Part shown: one piece after another, positions 50,233 through 60,804 of the stretch
Layout of the letters: each line of letters begins with the position of its first letter
How positions within the stretch are numbered: position 1 is the stretch's first letter
Assembly: GCA_963924555.1 (NCBI GenBank)
Contig: OZ004596.1
Coordinates: 3,606,139 to 3,670,138, forward strand
DNA from: Crambe crambe
Lineage: Eukaryota > Porifera > Demospongiae > Poecilosclerida > Crambeidae
Direction: 5' to 3'
Length of the DNA: 64,000 nucleotides
Translations under genes and position numbers: made by a program
Notes under the pieces: model-generated
The model's input: the letters and a program-made list of their open reading frames with translations, nothing else
Told to the model about the DNA's origin: nothing
The model's database searches: none

Positions 50233-51442
50233 ATGGAGGCTACCTTAGGTGAGCAGGAGATCACAACTTTCACTTCTGAGTTGAAGAAAGCAGTTGAGGT
50301 GGCAGCGGAGATTGGAGTGCTGAATGGAATACTGTCTGCAACTATAGAGATTACCTCCAGTGATGATGGAGCAACTAACATCCAGCAGCTTGAAGAGACT
50401 GACCAGTCCCTGCTCCTACATGACTCTGACAAGAGTGATGACTCCAGCAATGAAAACGATTTGAACTTTGAGGCTATGCAAATCAGTGATGGGGTTCAAC
50501 TGATGCTATCAGAGGGGGATGGTGCTGATACAGTCTTCGATTCCATAATCAATTCAGTGGTTGAATTGGTGGAAATTCTGTTTTCCCTTAAGGAAACTTT
50601 TTCTTTGCGTAACAGAACTGATCAAGGCATCCTTGCAAATCAGATTTTCTCTATCCCTAAAGCTATTGAGGGTTTCTACGGACTGACTTTCAATCTCTTT
50701 GAATGTGAGTTGGTGGTGTATGCATGCTTGCTGGAAAGAAAGGAAGGACCCAACATCTAAGGATTAGGGTTGGTAAGGGTCACCATATAAATGCCAGACT
50801 TTCTACAGTTCTTGACGATTTTTTTGATTGTTCTTTTTGTCATGATCTTGACGATTGTTCTTTCCGTCATTGCAAACATGATGGTTTGGGTCAGGGGCTG
50901 ACAGATCTGGGGAGGGGAAAGGGGAGGAGTTTGGGAGGGAAATGGGGAGGAATTTGGGAGGGTTGCAACTGTTTTTTGTAGTACATGTTGTCATGTGATA
51001 CTATATCTCCATAGTTACACAAGGTCTGTCCTCTGAAGATTCACTGGTGCAGCTTTATCTTCTTGCGCTCTCTAATATTGAATGCTGGGTGGATGTTAGT
51101 CACTCCTTGTGTGAGAAGTTGGTCCAGGGAGGCATGCTACTGCAAAACATCAATGACCTCCAATACCTTGGAAAGTTGGCTGTGGACAAATCTGAAGTAA
51201 AATAAAAATAATAGTTGTATATTATAGGGTAGATGTGGGTATTTCCTCCATAGATAGCTCTGGACTACAGTGGAACCTGACCTAGCCTTTTGTCCTTTGT
51301 AGCTTCTTTTGGAGTTTATTTAATATATGGCTACAAAGACTTTTAGATTGTCCTTTATTGGGAGGTTTGTCCTCTTTTGGAGTGTCCATGATTTGAGGTT
51401 CCTCTGTGTTGTAGTCCCAGCATTCATCATTTCTTTACGCAT

Positions 51443-51491
<49 letters not shown>

Positions 51492-53486
51492 TATTGCAGT
51501 CAGCTGTTGAAACTAATCTTAGCATTATCTACAACTGTGCCAGAAATCACCCCCTTCCCAACTTCTATTGTAAGCACACTCCGTGGGCCAAGATTTTCTC
51601 TTCATGGGCAAATTCTCCCAATGATGGATTAAGGATCACCTGCAAGCTCCTTGCCAGCATTCTCTCAACTTTCCTTCCCGAGAAAGACCTCCAAATCTTG
51701 GATATGTCTGATAATGACCTCTCCTCACTCATGGCTGCTTTAGAGAATGCTGTCCAGTCCCCTGACTCAACTGCAAAGGCTTTTGGGTATAGCTACACTA
51801 CCTTGGAGCTTCTAAATGCTCTGCAGTATGTTTCTTGCTGGGATGCTAATTTCCAGAAGATTGCAAGTGCACTTCTGGCTCCTCTTACTACTATCATTCA
51901 GACAGGGCAGTTAGAAGAGAAGATAGCATCTCTCAAGATGCTCTGGGGGCTTTTACAAGATACTAAGGTTAAGGATATCTTGAAACTGTCACACAAAGCT
52001 GCATTGGAGCAGATTGAGAGAGAGCTGTTAGCGAGCAAAGATAAAGAAGCGATCCTTTGGAGTGAAGGAGTACTTGCCACCATGCAGGACCCTGCCATGG
52101 ATGATGGTACTATACTGTAGATGAAATTGTAAAGAGCTCGACTATGTTGTTTTTTTTTGTTTGTTCTTTCTAGAAAGAAGAGCTACTTCTTTACTGGCTA
52201 CTCTAAAGTGTTGCTATGCATTAGGGAGGTACTCTGACTGTGAAAAGCTACACGGCAAGACGTCTCACTCTCCTGAAGCCAGCCTACTGAAAGGTAAAGC
52301 CCTTTACCATATCTATCAGAAAATGCAGCGACAACTTCGGATGAGTCAAAATGAACTACAACCGAAAGAGTTCTTCACTCAGCATAGAGCTTGCTATGAT
52401 GTGGCAAAGGAAGCTATTCAGATTTTTTTGTGTGCAAAGGATGACAGGAATATTGAAATGGATCCTGGCTGTAACCAAATGTTAGACTTTTCCATTATGG
52501 ACTATTTACTCGAGACCAACAAGCTCAAGGATATTAATCGGTGTTTTCTCTGCCTGAAGAGACCTCAAGCAATTTCTGGAGAGGAGAAAGCTAAACTAAT
52601 GGAGACAGATGGAGGGAAAGAGAAGCAAGCAATGAAGGCACCAAAGAGAACAATTCATGCCAGTCATCTCATTCCCCATAGTGTTATCAAACGTCTAGCG
52701 AATAGTGCACCTAAATCAGATGTTGCAGTCGCAGATACAAAGAACATATTATTTGGAGTTTCTGGCACCAAGCTGGAGAATATAATGAAGCGAACACCAG
52801 GTACATCCACAGTGTACATGCTCTGTTCTCTGTGTGAACACATTCTCAACATCCATGGAGAACAGTCGTTCCTGAACTTCTTCGAGAAAGTATACAAGCC
52901 TTTGTTCAGTGACGTGTGCTCAGATGTAAAGTATGCCTATGGAAACGAGCTGTACCATTTTTGTGTAGGTCTCGTATTTAGGACCCTCTGTCCATCTCAA
53001 GATGAATACATTAACAGTGACGAAGTCTACCGTTTGCTGCTCCAGTGCAGAGCTTTTTTGACAGCTGATGATGATCCACTTCAGACCATCGACAATACCC
53101 CTGAGGTATTCATGTTCTTATGTTCCAGTGAACAAGACAACCATGATGAAAATTTTCAAGCGTTCCTCACTGAGGGTTCAGCATCTTACACAGCAAAGAT
53201 CTCGCTTGATTGCCAATTGGAAGAGCTTGGTACATTTGAGTCTGTCTTTGCTAATTTTTTCTTAGTAAAACTAGGATTAATCATCATCATTGTCAAGTTC
53301 AGTCCAGCAGTGCAACAACCCATTGATAAGAGTTTTTGGATCAACCCAGAGGGTGGTACTTACTCCATTCCAGCAAACAAAGCAAGGCAGGATCTGATCC
53401 CCACTGGCGTATGGACAGTCTTGTACTTACTTTATGAGTCCTACAAAACTGATATGGAAAGAGCCAATCCACCAAAAGAGCAGTAA
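50233..53486 (+). CDS. unrecognised 860-aa helical protein between PIGB and PIGBOS1-like gene
   Basis: I do not recognise the family. Exons: 50233-50704, 51015-51196, 51491-52106, 52174-53486; phases agree. The first ATG is taken at 50233 because the frame upstream has no ATG. The N-terminal half is mostly amphipathic helix with an acidic Ser-rich break (SDKSDDSSNEND), suggesting ARM/HEAT-like packing. The large last exon encodes a Cys-containing part (CFLCLKRPQ, CSLCEHILNIHGEQSF), then YHFCVGLVFRTL and LLLQCRAFLTADDD. No signal peptide is seen; one hydrophobic run (LVKLGLIIIIV) is too short to call a membrane span. It may be sponge-specific. Confidence 0.75.
51266..51414. mobile_element. MITE, CAGTGGAACC family, fullest copy
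   Basis: 149 bp with inverted ends CTACAGTGGAACCT and AGGTTCCTCTGTGTTGTAG; internal GATTGTCC and TTTGTCCTCTTTTGGAG are shared with copies at 46166 and 61077. It sits in the intron 51197-51490. Confidence 0.7.
51443..51489 (+). repeat. (CA)n microsatellite ending at a 3' splice site
   Basis: About 24 CA units; the last CAG is the acceptor for the exon starting at 51491. Confidence 0.95.
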
Positions 53487-53652
53487 CTCATGCGCAAGAA
53501 TGTTACAAAACAAAAGAACTTGTACCCTTATCCTTAATATTTGATATTGATACTGTTGAGATATCTCGTGCTTCATTGATTCCTAAAAGCTGGTAAGGAT
53601 CGTCTTTCGTTAGAGCTAGAGCTGTATTAGGCTAGGCCCCAAGATCTTGAAG

Positions 53653-53829
53653 ATGCTGAGAACGAGAATACCACTTAACCAGATAATAGTAGCAGCGGCA
53701 GTGGGGATACTGAGTGGCGTGTACATCTTTAAGCCGTACTTTGAAGATTTGGGTCGCCATGGTCAAACTGCTATAAACAACTCTAACTCACAAACAGTTA
53801 AGGAACACGACTCTTCTACAAAAGAGTGA
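53653..53829 (+). CDS. PIGBOS1: PIGBOS1-like mitochondrial outer-membrane microprotein, 58 aa
   Basis: Intronless 58-residue protein with a short basic start (MLRTRI), one membrane span (QIIVAAAVGILSGVYIF, about residues 9-25) and a hydrophilic tail. The centre, GILSGVYIFKPYFE, matches the core of the 54-aa vertebrate PIGBOS1 (glycine-rich span followed by GVYIFxPxFE). Vertebrate PIGBOS1 sits in the mitochondrial outer membrane, contacts an ER protein (CLCC1) and modulates the unfolded-protein response; the gene is head-to-head with PIGB. Here PIGB lies on the opposite strand 3.5 kb upstream with one unknown gene between. The start ATG is the first in frame after the previous gene's end. Convergent with DDX46, 112 bp away. 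Function in this animal is inferred. Confidence 0.8.
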   Translation: MLRTRIPLNQIIVAAAVGILSGVYIFKPYFEDLGRHGQTAINNSNSQTVKEHDSSTKE

Positions 53830-53937
53830 AGAGTTTCTATTTCTGTTGGTACATTTTAAAATAAGATGGATTACATATCAAAAAGAAAAGATCATTAGTG
53901 ATAATATAACAGTAGCTTGTGTTTATAATGGAAAACC

Positions 53938-53943
53938 TTTATT
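53938..53943 (-). terminator. poly(A) signal AATAAA overlapping the DDX46 stop codon
   Basis: On the minus strand the stop TAA (53944-53942) runs directly into TAAAGG, forming AATAAA. If used, the DDX46 3' UTR would be only some tens of bases, avoiding overlap with the convergent microprotein gene. Confidence 0.55.
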
Positions 53944-56900
53944 ATAAAACAGAGTACCTTCCCAGCTGCTGTCGAGGTTTTATTCGTGATGCCATTCTTT
54001 GTGCTTCCTCTTTGATCACCCTCTTGATCTCCTGCTTGGCAATCTGAACCGCCCTCTCTGTCTTTGCCTCCAGAGAAAGAAACAGTCTTTTCTCCCCCTC
54101 TTTGGGCTCTCGGCTCTCTGGAATATACAGTCCCCTCACAGTGATATAACTTTCCGAAAATTCCCCAATATCGTCCAGCACTTCTCGGGTAGTGATACGA
54201 AACCTGATCTGTTGGGGGAAGCTGTTTATTTCAATCTCGTCTGTGTATTTCAAGAAGGGTTGTTCAGTATCTTTCTCCTGACCGGGGATGACAGTGCCAA
54301 TTGGTAAGAAAGTATCCTTAGCCTTTGCAGGAGCAGCTCCGACTTTGGCATTGATTGAAGCAGCTATCTGTGAAGCGAGGACTGCACCAGTGACAACCAC
54401 TGCTTCACCTTTCATGATGGAGCTAGCAGCTGCTTGGGCTGCTAGACCAACCCCACCTCCAGCTGTCGGGGGCTGCTGCAGCTGCTTGTTCTTGGACAAC
54501 ATGATCTTGTTAGCGATGGCGGTGGCTTGGGTCAGCCGCTCTGACGGAGGAGGAGTTGGAAGAATTCCTGGCTTGGAAAGGATGGAGGGAAGTATAGGAG
54601 CACTAGGATCATGTACAGTGACTTTATTCCCAAAGATATCTTCGAGCTTCTTGTCCAGGGTGAGCAGAGCAAATTCATCTTCATCGTCGTCATCCGCCAA
54701 ACCAAGAGCCGATTTTTGCTTCAATTTAGATTCCACGTTCTTTGCTGCTTCTTGCTCATCGAATTTGAACCCTTTCCCAGTGAAACCGATTGCTTTCTTC
54801 TTTTTGATCATGGGAACCATTTTCCCGCCTTTTAGGGTCTTGATCTTCCCTTCCGCTTTTAGCTTTTCGAGATACGCTCTCCACATTTCCTCCAAGTCTT
54901 CGGGAACATAGGCACCAGAAAGCTCCAGGGCCTTCACGATGTCCCCTATCAACTTCTGCTGCTCAGGGGTAATGAAGGTGTAGGCGTAACCCTTCTTTCC
55001 AGCCCTTCCAGTGCGACCACAGCGGTGCACGTAATCTTCATAATGATTAGGGCAGTCATAATTGACCACCAGAATGAGTTGCTTCACGTCTAAACCACGA
55101 GCAGCTACAGAAGTGGCCACTAGGATCTTGACACTCCCATTCTTGAAGTCAGAGATGGTGGAATCTCTGTCAAACTGGTCCATTCCACCATGCAGAGCCA
55201 TGCAACTGTAGCTGGACTTCATCAAATCTCGAATCAAAGCATCGGCTGCTTCCTGCCTCTCGACAAACACAAGTATACTCCCCTGCTCATAATAAATGCC
55301 TAGAAGCTCGAGCAATTTGAAGAATTTCTGGTGATCTTCAATAACCATCACCGATTGATGGACATCCTTGCACACAACACTCCTCCCACCTACTTGCACT
55401 TCAACTGGCTTGGTGAGAATCTTCCGAGCAAGAGCCTCCATTTGTCTTGGAAAAGTTGCCGAGAAAAGCACGGTCTGGCGATCAGGTCGGATATTTCCAA
55501 TGATCTTCATAACTTGGGGCTCAAACCCCATGTCAAACATACGATCGGCTTCATCAAGGACTAGATAGGTGGTACGTCTGAGGTTTGTGACGTGACCACT
55601 GTTAGCAGCAAGCATGTCTATCATCCTACCTGGTGTGCAGACCACTATTTCAGTGCCCCGTTTCAAATCAGCGATCTGTTCGCTGATCCCAGTGCCTCCG
55701 TAGACACAAACACACCAGAGTTTGAGCATTTTGCAGAATTTCCGGCACTCATTGTAGATCTGGATGGCTAGTTCTCTCGTGGGGGTCACAATAATAGCAA
55801 GGGGACCGTCGTCACCTTCCAGAGGCTTCTGGTCCAAAACGTGGCGAAACATGGGCAACAGGAATGCCAGTGTCTTCCCACTGCCAGTTTTAGCTATGCC
55901 GATCAAATCTCGTCCAGACATAATAGCAGGGATGGCCTGAGCCTGGATGGGAGTGGGTTTCTCGTAGTTGTTCTTTTTCATGACGTCGAGTATCTTAGTG
56001 CTGAGTCCACACTGTGCCCACGTCTTGATCGGGTTGGGACAGTTCTTCCCCTTGATCTTGATGCTCTCCAATTCAGTCCTGTATGCCGCCACCTCCTCCT
56101 TGGTCATTTTGGCAAGCTCGGGAACCTCCACATAAAAGTCCTTCCTGAAAGGGGTGTACTCCACTTTGGTGTGGTCCACCTTAGGAAGGTCCTTCCCCTT
56201 GGTCTTTTTGGCAATGGTCTTCAGAGCAGAGACAAGTTCCTCGTCACCCTCTTCCTCTTCTTCAGAGTACTCCATGGCATCTTGATCATTGTGAAGGAGC
56301 TCACCTCTCTTCCCCACTATCGGCTTGCTTTCATTTTGATCACCTTTGATCTTTGTGATGGTCATCACGGTAGAACCAACCTTGCCTGTAGTATATATTA
56401 AATTAATATGAAATACAGCTTACAGTACATGGGATTTCTACTTGAAGGGGGACACAGAAATAGTTGGTGAGAATAGGTTATTCCATGCTCAGAGAGCTGG
56501 GAAGAAAAAAAAGAAGGTCCAATTTGAGTGATTGTTAGTGAAATTTGGTCAGACATCCAGTACCCTATTTTATTGGACATCAAGTATCCTATAATCCTCA
56601 AATTAGGTCTGACCCAGCACCGTATAATATTTGGAAATTTGGTGGGACATCCAAAATTTGGTCAGCTGTTTCCCAGTAGTTCTGATACCACATAGTGCAA
56701 TAACACAGCTACACATGTCATAATTCATCTTACCACTGGATAGCTGTGCTCCAGTTTTCTTTTGAAAGGCAGTGTTGATTTCTTTCACCTCTTTCTGCAC
56801 TCCCACCATGAATCTGTCCAGGGGGTCAACATCCTCATCTATTTCCTCCTCTGCTCCTTTCTGGGCAGTGTCATCCTTGGCAGCACCACCTTCGCCTTCT

Positions 56901-58023
56901 GCATTCTCATCATCCATCGGAACAACGTCAGCTTCATCATCTTCATCATCATCTTCAAGTGTCCATCCTTTCCGCTTCGTCTCTTCTGTTTCACCCTCGG
57001 CTTCCTCTCCATTCTGAGACTCCATTTTGGCTTGTGCTTCCTCCTCTTCCTCCTTCTGCCTCATCTGCCTCCAAGCCTCCATTCTCTCCCGTCTCTTTCT
57101 CATGTCCTCCTCGATCTTTTCCTGGATTGCCTTAGCAGCCTCCAGGGAGGACGAGTCTTCGCTTTTTGAGGACTCAGAAGCATCTCTCTTTGAATTGACC
57201 TCAGAGTCCTTTTTAGGAGAACTTGCTCTCTTGCTTTGAGATTGTAGAGAATTTAATTTAGAGTCAGAGTGCTTCTCTTTTTCTGGTCGTTCTCGTTTCT
57301 TATCTCTCCTTCTGTGTGGACTCCTACAGTGACAAATAACAATTTAAGTATCAGGAACGACAACTAAACATCAGGATTGCAGGGGGAGGGGCAAAGATGA
57401 TTCTCTAAGAAAGGGGGGCAAGTTCCCCCACGGAAGGTTCCATTGTGCACTTGAATGGTATGGCCAGTCCACCACCATCAGTTGCTCATATTCTCACTCT
57501 TACTGGCACTTAATATTGTACCTAGATCTGCTGCGAGACCTCCTTCGTTCCCTGTCTTTCTCCCTCTCTCTCTCCTTATCTCGGTCCCTGTCTCTCTCCC
57601 TATCTCGGTCCCTATCTCTTCTATCACGAGATCTTGACCGACGACGATGCTTGTCTCTCTTTCTACAAAAAATGAAGATTATATTTTGTCAAGGTAGGAC
57701 TTTGTACTCCTACCTACACTTCTAATGGTAATGATTTTTAATAAAGTGCACTCAATAAAGTGATGCTCCCACAACTAATGAGGAAAGGGTCATGTCTTCA
57801 GTGAAGTTTTCAGATTGCTAGACATCAAGGAGCTGTCAGTTTTTATTTCTTACCTTTCCCTACCCCTTGATCCAGACCTCGACCTGCGCCTGACCTGGTG
57901 GTCTGCTGCCCTGTGATGATGATTAGAGTAGTCTCTGGATTCCTTGGGACTAGGGGAATCGGAGTCATCTGATCTGCTTCCTGCTCGTGGTCGACGATAG
58001 TGTCTGTCCTTCACTTTACCCAT
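53942..58023 (-). CDS. DDX46: DDX46/Prp5 spliceosomal DEAD-box helicase
   Basis: Nuclear RNA helicase that remodels U2 snRNP at prespliceosome assembly. Minus-strand exons: 58023-57854, 57662-57522, 57323-56734, 56385-53942; 1114 aa, phases agree (human 1031). Residues 1-105 are an RS/RD domain (RSRSRDRRDRDRDRERDRDR). An acidic coiled-coil region with the conserved LDPLDRFMVGVQKEV follows, then the core: Q-motif PTPIQAQAIP, Walker A AKTGSGKT (about 465-472), PTRELA, TPGR, DEAD (578-581), SAT, ARGLD and HRCGRTGR (about 754). The C-terminal region ends in a conserved RNA-binding-like segment. The core is in one large exon, whereas the RS part is split into small exons. Confidence 0.95.
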
Positions 58024-58247
58024 TGCCAGTTCCCCTTGCTAGCTAGCTGACCGAGCCTTGGTAAGAAGCTTACCAGTTGGTTTATAAGGTATCTGTGGTA
58101 AAGGAGTCTGCTGGAGAAGGATGCAATTACCAACTGGTTGACAAAATCGTTCAGATAAGAAGCGTTAATTCCTATATAATGCGCACCACACTTAGTCTTG
58201 CACACGTGGTTACCCCTTACCATCTGTGTGTGCTGCCTGGCCTGTAG
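58024..58247. promoter_or_regulatory. shared promoter region of DDX46 (-) and Lines homolog (+)
   Basis: 224 bp between divergent starts; includes an ACCAGTTGG/CCAACTGGT inverted pair (about 58073-58138). No TATA box is clear. Confidence 0.4.
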
Positions 58248-60567
58248 ATGGCAAATCCAGTATTATCATCCATTTATGACGGTCTATTCCACTGTTGTTC
58301 GTCTGATATTGTGGAATCTGCAGCTTCTCAACTGTTACTGGTAACCAATCACAAACAGGTAAACTTCAGGTTTCATTGACTTATTTTTAATGTTTCTCTC
58401 TTCTGTAGTATGAAAATGACTCCCAGTCTCTGCTATTATGGTTATCTATTATCAAAAAGATCTTCATGTCAGGTGAAGTCATGACAGTAGAGGAGAATGT
58501 AGAGGAAACAAGGAGTACTGTTATGGGAAGCATTTTGGATAGTCTCTTGCAAACTCCTTCTTTCATTCCATTCATAGTAAGGTCTTCTGATTGGGAGGAG
58601 GTGGTCTGTGCTAATTATCACTTTCCCTAGATCACTTGCATAGCTCATGAGGATCAACATGTCTCCTACTTAGCGAGCAGGGTCCTACCCATGGGTATTC
58701 TGGCATCACAATCCATTAAGGTAAGTTGTGTTTTGAGGAAAGATCTCCAGATCTTCATAAGAAATGCAAATGTTTATTTATTTACTTTGTTTGTTTGTGC
58801 TTATTTATTAGGAGGAAGAGATGCAAATGGTATATACATACAGTTCACTCTCAAATCATGGTAACGTTCTTTTACTTTAATATAAATATTTAGGTGATAC
58901 TGCATATATTTAGAACCTAACTATTCCATTGAAGTCTTAAAACAGTTACTAAAGACTGCCAGAAAGACACAGAAATCTCTCAGTAAGTCAGTATGCCTCC
59001 ATTAATCTTTTCACCGATACATATTATGATAATATTCTTACGAGGCTTCACAAAAGCTGTGTACTCGTCCATTTCATCACATTGGAAGGAATATTTCACA
59101 GATCTTGCTAAAAAACTGGATGAATCGAGAGCACTCTCCAAATGGCCAGAGCTAAACATTCTTGCCTTTCTCTCCATGAGTGCCGAAGTTCTCAGACACC
59201 CTCTTGTTGGTAATGGTGCAGCTGATAGCGAAAGGACTTATTCAGTTCAGGATTGCCACCATGTGATTATCAAGAATTTAGTAGATTTGACAATTATAGT
59301 GACTACCAGATGTACATCACCAGTTGCTCTGAAAGAATTGCTGAAAATCTTCTGCAGGATCACAGACAAGGCAAAAGTATCAATATTAATGGAATCAGAA
59401 ACTGACTTTTTTAAGAAGCAGCTTGAGCAGTGCTTATCTTTACTGTTGGAGTCTAGTTCTCTGGTGGAAATAGTCAGTTCTATTCTGGAGAAGATGAGAA
59501 GTGATTGGTATGATGATGCAACATCCGAAATGGATGGTGTGAATCGAACAATAGCACGAAAAGGAATCGTATTTTTAATGAAATATGGAACTATTTTTAC
59601 AGAGCAGAGTAAGCAGAATATCACTGTATAATTGATCACAATGCAAGTGTTCCTTCTCTTCCTCCCTCTGTCTGTCTAGGTGAAATCATCCACTTTGAAC
59701 GAGATTTGAGCACCTTTTCCCATCAATGTTCTTCAAGCAGTGTCCCGGGCAACATGCAATGGTTGAGACACACTGTTTTTCAACTCCTGAATGAACAAGA
59801 TGACTCTATTCTAGATGCACTGTTTTACAGTTGTGACTTGTGGAAGTAAGTTAGCATGCCTGTTAGTGTATATATAGAGTTGATGACCCTTACCAACTCT
59901 GATAGCTTGCTGATTGTGTAGGAAGAGGGATGCATGGGAATTGTATCCTACGCTGCGGTTTTGTTTCTCCGCTCTGGAACTTCATTCTCTGATCCTAAAC
60001 TTCATGCTAAGTGTGACATATGACCACTCCATTTTACTTGATTTCATAGTCTCCCCTGAGAGTCCAGAGTTTATCAAGTTCCTGATAGAATATCTGAAGG
60101 TTTGCATCGTGGGATGGAGTGAATTGTGTGCAGCATGTGAGGAAATGGATGGCTACTTACAAGATCAGGTTTGCTTGTCTGCCATGGAATTGTCCAGCCA
60201 CAGTGCTGTAAGCAAAGGTGTGTATATTTGTGAGGGAGAGAGAGAGAGAGCTGTTTTGACTATGAGGATAATCTGTATTTATTTTACTGTACATTCAATG
60301 AAGTATGGTTTTCTCATCATCACAGAGCTCAGTAGTGAAGATAACACCCTACCCTTGGACCCAGGATCAGAATCAGCTACTGAATCAGTCACTTCTGAAG
60401 AGTATTACAGTGAAACCACGTTGGATAAGATCATGGACTGTTTCACGAGATTGAAGTATACGCTCGTCAAGCTTTCTGCCAGCAATCTAATACCCCTTTC
60501 AGTTGACAAGTTAGTTTCTGCTCTCAACCAGGTTGAAGACTTGTATGGATGTATGGGAGACAATTAG
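58248..60567 (+). CDS. LINS1: Lines homolog (LINS1)
   Basis: Helical protein of the Lines family; in flies Lines acts with Drumstick in Wingless-dependent patterning, and human LINS1 is linked to intellectual disability; its biochemical role is unclear. Exons: 58248-58358, 58409-58576, 58631-58720, 58812-58860, 58914-58982, 59045-59608, 59680-59845, 59922-60217, 60326-60567; phases agree, 584 aa (human 757). Evidence for the family: NEQDDSILDALF, then LHSLILNFMLSVTYDHSILL and DFIVSPESPEFIKFLIEYLK, which match the Lines core, and a C-terminal helix (KLSASNLIPLSVDKLV, VEDLYGC) like the LINES_C region. The N-terminal half is divergent. Exons 4-6 use weak acceptors and are less certain. Convergent with DET1; 60568-60804 shows no gene. 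Confidence 0.72.
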
Positions 60568-60804
60568 TTGTGAGTGTTGGACATATACGCAGTGTGGCAG
60601 TCGGTATTTTTATATGGTGGGGTGTGACTCCCTGCCCCTGGGTTAATTATTTATGTCTACATAGCTACATCACATCTTGTCACATGATTTGTGTAAACAT
60701 GTGCTGTGACAGTATTTCACATCACTATGACACCTTCATGGTAGCTGCTTAGTAATATCGCCTTTACAATAATTCATATAATGATACACTTTAAAAAAAC
60801 AGTA

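Noticed and set aside
53999-55564. Plus-strand frames opposite the DDX46 exon (up to 207 aa)
   Set aside because: Shadows of the real minus-strand helicase frame, with no family resemblance.
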